A model generated the notes under the pieces. It ran no database searches. It was not told where the DNA came from and was given only the letters and a program-made list of their open reading frames with translations. The position numbers were made by a program, and so were the translations under genes. DNA of 64,000 bases from Pholis gunnellus (lineage: Eukaryota > Chordata > Actinopteri > Perciformes > Pholidae): assembly GCA_910591455.2 (NCBI GenBank), contig OU342805.1, positions 26,635,147 through 26,699,146 on the forward strand, given 5' to 3'. Positions 56,780 through 64,000 of this stretch are shown here, piece by piece. Each line of letters begins with the position of its first letter. Within the stretch, counting starts at the first letter, position 1.

Positions 56780-57720
56780 TTTAATCTCCGTGAAGAAGGC
56801 GACGGGCGGGCTGGAGGAGGTCTGCGGATTCCAACGGTAGCCGGGCGATGCTAGCAGGTTAGCTTAGCAGGACACGCTAACTAGCTTTAGCGGTTAGCTT
56901 TAACTGGGAGTAACGTCAAATTCGAAATATACTTTCAGAAAACCACAATTTGTTGGCTTCGTTCTTCAGTTCAGACTGTTTTCATCTCCTCCCGGTGTTA
57001 ATATAATAATATCCAGGTTTTTCCCGAATAAAAGTATGATTTATAACCGCGGTGTCGCTTCTTCCGTGTGTCCGTCTTCTCGCTCCGGTGAGATATTTCA
57101 TCAGACGTTTAAGGGACCGTCAACAAAGACCTCGTCGTTCTTTATTACCAGGGAGTGTCGCGGTGTTACTGGTCCGACGTGCTGCTGCTGCTGGTTACAT
57201 AATGAAAGCGAGTCCAAAGGTCTGCACTGCTGCCACATGTTTATCAGCTGAGAGCCTCCCACGCAGATGGTCTCTTATCTGGACCGCAGCTCTGCTACCA
57301 GCAGCCGGTCAAAAAAGTGCAAATTATAGCTTTTTGTTTCTTTTAATGGAAACATTTCGTTCACATTTAACATTACATTTTTAACTGTATTTGTATTTCT
57401 GATGACATGACAAAAATCACTAGATTTACCTGTAGAGGTGACAAGACAAATTTAACAATTTGCATGACAGAAAGAAATAATGTCCACCTGCTGTTTGTTA
57501 ATTTTGTATTCAAAATCTGTTTATGCTTTTTATTTAGAACATCAGTTTGTGCTTTTAACTTTTTAAATCTTTTCTCCTTTTCCAGAGCTTTTAACCACAT
57601 TTCATGGTGTTCCTCCGTGGATGAAGATTGCTCAGTAACCAGTACAGCAATGTTAAAATACTCCAGTACTAGTATTCTCAGCTAAATGTACCGAAGGTAA
57701 ATAAGTTGTTTAAATCTAGT
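56780..57720. other. Space between ppp1r15b 5' end and pik3c2b 3' end
   Basis: Presumed ppp1r15b promoter side. It contains GCTAGCAGGTTAGCTTAGCA-type sequence near 56850-56910 and no supported gene. Confidence 0.45.
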
Positions 57721-57724
57721 ATAA

Positions 57725-58070
57725 AAGGGGAGGATGAGGAAGACGGGGTGAAGAAGGGAGGAGGACAAGGGAGGAGGAAGGGGGGGAAGAAGGAACAAAG
57801 CAGGATGGAGGAGGAAGAAGAGGTGGAAGGGACAAAGAAGAAGGGAGCAGGACAAGGAAGTAGGGTGTAAAGGGAGGTGGTAGGGAGGAGGAATAACAAA
57901 GGAAGGAAGGAAGATGAAGGGAGGGGGAGAAAGAAGAGGAGGAAGCAGTAAGAAGGGCCAAAGAAGATGGGAGGAGTTAAGAGGAGACAGAAGTGGATGT
58001 TCAGATACAGAGAGATAAAAAAGGAGGAAACGAATAGAAAAGTGAAGATGAAAGAAAAAACGTTTCAATA
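57725..58070 (+). repeat. 350-bp homopurine (GGA/GAA) tract
   Basis: Almost pure A/G on the plus strand (AAGGGAGGAGGACAAGGGAG and similar), with few pyrimidines. The minus-strand Pro/Ser/Leu frames are composition artefacts. Confidence 0.85.
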
Positions 58071-58574
58071 AAAAACAAAAATCAACTTTATTTCTTCAAT
58101 TCAAGTTTATTTTGTAGTGCAAATAATACAAAACATGTTCAGAATAAAATTAATACACATTAATCATAAAGAGCTTCTAAAATCAGACTATGCTGCCGTG
58201 GAAAGAAACCTAATCACATTTATTATTAAGTTGAGTCTGTACAGTACTTAAAGATCAGTTCACTGTGAACTTACATTCTGCTCCCGTTTCCTGTCTCCTG
58301 TCTCCTGTTTCCTGTATCCTCAGTGTGTCACCACCTTCACTGCACATCACTCTCGTCACCATGTCAACAGCTTTACCAAACTATTTTAAAAAACTGCCTT
58401 TTTAAAACAGAGTAGATGATTTAAACCACTTCACACTAAATCCACTGTTCTCTCCGAGTCGGGTCGTCTCTGAATATTGAATCTTGAACCGAGAAAAAAT
58501 AAATAAATAAACATAAAATCTAAATATATCTCATGTTCACACCGCCTGTAATTTAATTTGTGTTGTTTTTTTAA

Positions 58575-58880
58575 ACCAGGGCTGCAACAAGTATTTTTTA
58601 TTTATTTATTAATAATTAATCTGCAGATTATAATGTAGATTTATCAATTTATAGTTTGGTCTATAAAATGTAAAAGAAAAATGGTGAAGAATTGTGGCGT
58701 CAGTCTCTAAACTGAAGCCTTTAAATGTCTCGTTTTCTCTCAGATATTCAGTTTAACATGAACAGGACATCTCCACAACTGAGAGACGGAAATCTGCATT
58801 TTCTGCCATTGTTACATGAAAGATTACTTGATTTTCTAAATAGTTGTGGATCGATTAATCGATTGGGCGACAGTGACAGA
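58575..58880 (+). repeat. Teleost GGGCTGCAAC...ATCGATTAATCG element (hAT-like, non-autonomous)
   Basis: It begins CAGGGCTGCAACAAGTATTT and contains TTTGGTCTATAAAATGTAAA, GATATTCAGTTTAACATGAA and ends GATCGATTAATCGATTGGGC. This is the well-known fish element of about 300 bp, nearly complete here. No coding capacity. Confidence 0.65.
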
Positions 58881-60477
58881 ATATAACCATGTGATCAATA
58901 TTGATTGATTGGATCCGTTTAAAAGAACTACAGGAGAGCGTCAGGGTCAAACGTATAAAGAAAGCTCCTATTTGCACAGGACGAGTATTAACAGAGTGAC
59001 TTCTGGACGCCTCAGGGACGGCATGTCAACATTAACGCGTTACATGCACAGTGTCCTTTCACAATAAACTTCCATCTGCACAGAGTGAGAGTTAGGAAAA
59101 GAGTGCGGTTGATGTTAACTTGACTAACGACTTAAAAGGAAAGTTGACATGGCAGATTTGCACGGGATTGAGATCCCAGAAGACCTTCCGGGTGATACGA
59201 GTTCAGTGTCAATGGGGCTCAATTCACCTCAAATATGTGAGAAAAACAAACATGGCTTCTCTCAGAATGCAGAGATTCAAGGTTTTCACATTTGGAAGCG
59301 AGTGCTGAGCAGATCGGTGGAGTTTGTTTCCTGCAGGTTTCACCTGTTTCAGTTCGTCTACGGCGCAGAAACAGCCAGCAGGAGACAAACCCGACTCCCG
59401 TTAGATTCACTGCAGCCGGATTATCAGGAATACAGAGAGGCCGCTTAACCCCCCCCCCCAAAAAAAAAACAAGTACAAAATCACAGGATTAAAAAAAAAA
59501 AATATTAAGGAATGAAATGTGGAAACAAAGAGCCGGAGAGACAAACAGGATCTTTCTCTCTCGTGCACCACGGATAGAAAAATCTAATCGTCCTCACTAT
59601 AAAAATATCCTGTTAGCAACATTGAGGCTAAAGCTCTGCTCGTACAGACACAACGTTCAAACGTCTCTACCACTGAAGCCCAGCGAACGTTTGTGGGGTT
59701 TTATTTTTAGGACACTAAAAGCTGCAAAAAACTAAATGGTCTCTGGAATATTCTTTAAATGCAGCTCGAAAAATGACTCGACTGGCCACAAATGATCTCT
59801 CTGTACGATTCAGTATTTCATAATTTCTGCAGAAATCAAACAGTATTAAAGTTAAACAATTAAAAACAATTTGTGAAATGTGAACCAACTTCTGAACAGA
59901 GTCGTCCCTTTTTTTCTACTTTTGTTTCTGCTGATAAACGTCTCAATTTCCCAGCATGCACCTGTGTGTGTGTGTGTGTGTGTGTGAAACAAAACCTTTA
60001 ATTGTAATTATCATTATATTAATCTTTAACTTCTCATCTGTTTCTTCTTTCAGTGACAGAAATTATTCTATTAATTGTTCATTAAATCTGAAGCTAACAG
60101 AAGAACTAGTGAGTTAGTTTAACTTTTAAGTGACTTCATTGTTCAGTTTGTTTGTAATCACATCAGCAGACATTTTTTAAGTTTAAAAAGGACCTGATCA
60201 TGAAAATAAATCAAATCATTATTTTCAATAAAAGTTCAGATTTGGTCTTTAAAACAAACCAAACATACTAAAAATGACGTTAGTTAAGTTAAACTGCTGC
60301 TTTAACCTTAAACTCCCTCACACACAGAGGGAGGATCAGCCACACGGCTTTTACTTTGAAAGGACTTTCCTTTTTTTTCTTCTTCTTCTTCTTCTTCTTC
60401 TTCATCATCATCCGTCCTCCTGAGGAGAACTGGTTCTCTTCTTCTCTCCCTTTTTAAATCCACCACTTCCCGGTCCG
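58881..60477 (-). other. Presumed pik3c2b 3' UTR/flank
   Basis: Lies directly after the pik3c2b stop (60480-60478). It contains a (TTC)n stretch at 60378-60402, (GT)n near 59961-59984 and short frames without motif. A poly(A) site was not fixed. Confidence 0.4.
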
Positions 60478-61395
60478 TCAGTGGGCGGAGTCTGAGCCGG
60501 CGGCGCCCAGCTGGTGCCAGTCCACCCAGTGCTGACCCGGGACCAGCGTCTTCAGAGGGATGAAGGTCTCTCCCAGCAGGGTGTTCTCCCAGAAAGACCC
60601 GTCACCGAGGACCCGCAGGTGGATCACCCTCTGGTCCAGGTCCCCCCGGGGGATCCGCTCGTACACCAGCTGGAGGGTCGGGATGGGAGAGAGAGAGGAA
60701 CAGACTGAAATATGTTTCTATATTTAGCTGCATGAATATTAGTTTTCACACTAAAGGTTGGTAATCTTGAGAAACTAGCAAGACGGTACGGTATATTCTT
60801 AAAACTTATCCAACCTAAAAAACACCCCAGTGTTAACAACTCTTATCCAATGACAGCAACCCTCCCAAAATGATCATTATGAACATAAACAACAACCATG
60901 GCTGCTGTCGAGGTGATTTATCTTTATCTGTACTTCCTGTCTGGTTACCATCTCGTTGTAGGTCGGGTTACAGGTGCGTCGAGCCGCCTTGGTCTTCCTC
61001 TTGCTGGTCTTCTGCGGGTCTGGGAGGAGGTAGAGCTTCACGTAGGGGTCCGGGTCTGTGCCGTCCTGCAGGGGCTGCTGCACACACACACGCACACACA
61101 CACAATATTAATGCAACAGCCAATCAAAGCACCAGTAAGAAAACATGACTTTGAGCATTATTATAATAAAAAGTCTTAACTCTGCGTCGTGTCACCAGAC
61201 GGTTAACTAGCAACATGTCTGAATAAACACACACACACACACACACACACACTCTGACTGACCAGGCCTCGTATGTGCATCACCATGATGAAGAGCTTAT
61301 CGTTCTTGTAGGAGATCGACAGTTTGACTTCGCCGAGCTCTTTGCCTGCAGCTGGAGACCACGTGAGCTCTGCAACACACACACACACAACACAG

Positions 61396-61430
<35 letters not shown>

Positions 61431-63148
61431 TTGATTAAACTAGCCAACAGGATACAAAGGAGTTAAAATGCAACATACACGTTAATGCAGCAGGAACATT
61501 AATCCAGAAACACCAGATGTAATAGTGAAACATGTTGCTGCACCATGAATACTTTGCATGACTTTTACTTGTAGTGGAGTATTTTCAGTGTGGTATTAGT
61601 ACTTTTACTGCAGTAAAGGATCTGAATACTTCTTCCACAACTAGTATTTACCAACGCAGAGAAAACATGATGAACTCATGAGCTGCGAGTAAAGACGCAG
61701 ACATCTTGTCTCACAACATTCTCGTCTCTGTGCTGCACAGATGAAGTCCATCATTATCATCTTATCCACCAGTGTAACCAGAGACAGCCGTGTGTGTGTG
61801 TGTGTGTATGTGTGTGACAGGGAAGTATGTGGGTGCACCAGTTGACCTTTAACTGGTTTTACCGTGATGAATCTAACGTTGCATCTACACTGAATCTCAC
61901 ATGCAGGACTTGGTTAGCTTGTACCTGCTGGTTTGGTGGCCGTCGGTCCGGGTCTCTCGTCTCGGGGCAGCGGGTGGAAGAAGGTGTAGACGAGGTCGCA
62001 CTGCAACACACAATTAATATTTAAAATTAAAACACGCGTCGACACGGCTCATCAAAAAGGCCCTGGACCCTCCACAGTCTCTATACGTTACATCTTCCCT
62101 GTTCAATAGATTACAGTAACTTCATACTGTTCATTTTTTGCATATTCCTGCACAAAAATGTACAATTCCTCATTTTGAAAAACTGAAATATTGTACGTAT
62201 TTTTATTAATATTTAATTTATTTTTTCTAGCCTGGTGCAGCGCTTGCTTTTATTTTTCTCTTACTAAGTTTGTTACAATACATCAAGACAAGTTGATAAA
62301 GCTGCTTCTGACACTAAAGAGGCTGTTCAATGTTAATTATACTGTCAGGATTTGCTTGAAGTGATAAAAGGTAATTATCAACCAGGTCCGAAACATTTTA
62401 CCAACATGTCATTTCCTGTCATTCACGATCATAAACCGTGACCAGAATCATCTGATCGGTTAGTTAAAGTCATAAAACTGCTTCTGTCAGCGTTTAGTGG
62501 TCACAATAAAGAAGGAAGTTGTGACGAATAAAGTGAATAATTAAACACACATAAACCCGTCTGATGACACTGATGGTTCCTTTATACAAGGAAGCAGAAA
62601 GTTAAAAATAAATGTGATCCTCAAAGACTGAAGGTCGACACCACGACAGCGTTAATGCAAATATAATACATTATTATAATAACACAACAAATGTAATGCA
62701 AACATAATATTCTTGTAAAAAAACACGACAGATTTTTGCAAATAATTTTAAGGTGAAGGATTGAATTCAAACTAAATTAAATAATAATACGACAGATTTA
62801 ATGCAAATGTAATAAAAAGTATCATAACTTTATATTTAGTTTGAGTATGTGAGAGAAAAGACGGAGAGTGAAACGCCTTCGACTGCCAAGTTTCTAAAAC
62901 TGGAAAGACCCGATACCTAGCACGCACGCACACACACACCCACAGAGACACACCCACACACGTGTACAGGCCGATGTGTTTCCTCTCAGTGAGAACATTT
63001 CTCAGAAACGCTGAGTGAAAATGAAACTTAGGATCTGAGCAGACAGACTCTGAGACACACGAAGAAACACTAAACTGTAAATGTATGAAGAGGTTCTACA
63101 TCTATACACACAGTATATCTTTATCGAAATATATATATCTTTATCGAA

Positions 63149-63179
<31 letters not shown>

Positions 63180-63577
63180 TGAAGTCGGTGCAGGCAGCTG
63201 CATAGATAAAAAATAACAGCGTATCTTTGGGGGGGGGGTCGTAGTTTATATGTATTCATCAAACATCACAGCTCTGGTCGTTGCAGCCACACCTGGCTGA
63301 GATCTGCACTCTGCTGAGGGCCCTTTTCTACTTTTTTATTATTAATCACACAGAATGTCAGCCTGCGACTGACCTGAGCGACCTCCGGGGCGGCGTGGAT
63401 CAGGTGCCACACGTAACCGTTCAGCTCGTCCTTCCTCCGGTCAGCCGTCGCCTCTCCACGGGAACGACTAATCACAAGGCGGCTCGGGAAGCTGTGGGGC
63501 GGGACGAAGAGGAGAGAAGATGGACAGTGAAAAATAAAATCCTGATTACTTTAGTTTTTTATTGTGTGTGTGTGTGT

Positions 63578-63649
<72 letters not shown>

Positions 63650-63774
63650 CTGGGTAGTTTGGATGAGGGGAAGATCAGTCTCAGTTTGCTGTGAAGTTCA
63701 TGAAACTCTTCAAACGTCCTCTGAACCAGCAGCGCCTCCTGCTGACCCTCACGCTCCACCTTCACTACAAACGA
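60478..63774 (-). CDS. pik3c2b: Phosphatidylinositol 4-phosphate 3-kinase C2 subunit beta, C-terminal exons (partial)
   Basis: Class II PI3-kinase, which makes PI3P and PI(3,4)P2 at endosomes and plasma membrane. Six exons of the C-terminus, in transcript order: 63774-63650, 63491-63374, 62000-61925, 61369-61263, 61077-60949, 60669-60478. All have GT-AG borders and join in phase. PX domain: SFVVKVEREGQQEALLVQRT, FEEFHELHSKLRLIFPSSKL, then FPSRLVISRSRGEA and LNGYVWHLIHAAPEVAQ; linker CDLVYTFFHPLPRDERP. C2 domain: VKLSISYKNDKLFIMVMHIR, DGTDPDPYVKLYLLPDPQKT with Asp residues in the Ca-loop position, ARRTCNPTYNEM, FWENTLLGETFIPLK, ending AAGSDSAH. DPDPYVK...PDPQKT and PTYNEMLVY fit the beta paralogue better than alpha. 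The kinase domain and N-terminus lie beyond the right edge. It neighbours ppp1r15b as in human 1q32.1. Confidence 0.94.
63562..63648 (+). repeat. (GT)n microsatellite in a pik3c2b intron
   Basis: About 40 GT units, ending one base before the splice donor (GT at 63649-63648) of the PX exon 63774-63650. On the coding strand the intron starts GTACACACAC. Other (CA)n blocks in pik3c2b introns are at 61079-61103, 61229-61252 and 61375-61421. Confidence 0.9.
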
Positions 63775-64000
63775 CTGAAACACACACACATCTGTACTTC
63801 TTCTATACTTGTGAGGACCCTCATCCTCTTCAAATGTAGCTGTTTCAACATCTTAACAACAAATATCACAACACTCATCAATAAATCATTATTATATTAT
63901 TATCTTTAGGCTCATCGGTTTGTTCTTCTGTCTTTTCTTTTCTCACTGTTAATAGAAATAATTATTAGTTTACTGTTTGATTATCTTATCTTATCATTTA

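Noticed and set aside
57678..58068. Pro/Ser/Leu-rich minus-strand frames up to 128 codons
   Set aside because: Composition artefact of a homopurine tract.

Overview
The window is nuclear DNA from a ray-finned (teleost) fish. The evidence is split, GT-AG spliced vertebrate genes, abundant (CA)n and (TA)n microsatellites, poly-G runs, teleost-type SINE/LINE/hAT-like repeats, a decayed Ty3/gypsy element, and the ppp1r15b-pik3c2b neighbour pair known from human 1q32.1. A 500-base run of N (34331-34830) shows it comes from a draft scaffold. No prokaryotic feature (operon, CRISPR, phage) is present.

Layout. 1-7.3 kb: two tandem TRIM E3 ligase genes (+), with LINE debris around them. 10.4-18.4 kb: a complete 15-exon aldh4a1 gene (-), which I reconstruct exon by exon to a 556-residue protein. 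18.4-21.6 kb: repeat-rich spacer. 21.7-30.1 kb: two more TRIM genes (-), separated by a broken gypsy retrotransposon, a SINE remnant and a GC-rich MITE-like element. 34.3-38.7 kb: a HES5/her-like neighbourhood. It holds a gene cut by the assembly gap (-), a broken HES copy (+) and a 96-residue HES-like protein without a basic region (-). 41.4-42.8 kb: a fifth TRIM gene (+). 48.0-48.5 kb: ascl5, a proneural-type bHLH gene. 52.6-56.4 kb: ppp1r15b (two coding exons, -). 60.5-63.8 kb: the last six coding exons of pik3c2b (-), whose 5' part lies beyond the right edge.

How the parts relate. The genes do not form one pathway. The TRIM copies are a local, recently amplified family: RING, B-box and coiled coil are almost identical between copies, while the PRY-SPRY ligand-binding domain differs. 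The HES copies look like a Notch-responsive her cluster: the gapped gene and the broken copy share an RBPJ-type site, a TATA box and their spacing. A repeated theme is minisatellites that grew out of gene edges: the exon 10 splice donor of aldh4a1, the stop codon of ppp1r15b, and the leader just before the ascl5 start. The most unusual items are the HES trio, the splice-donor minisatellite, the short upstream ORF overlapping the ppp1r15b start, and the double leader of TRIM copy 5.
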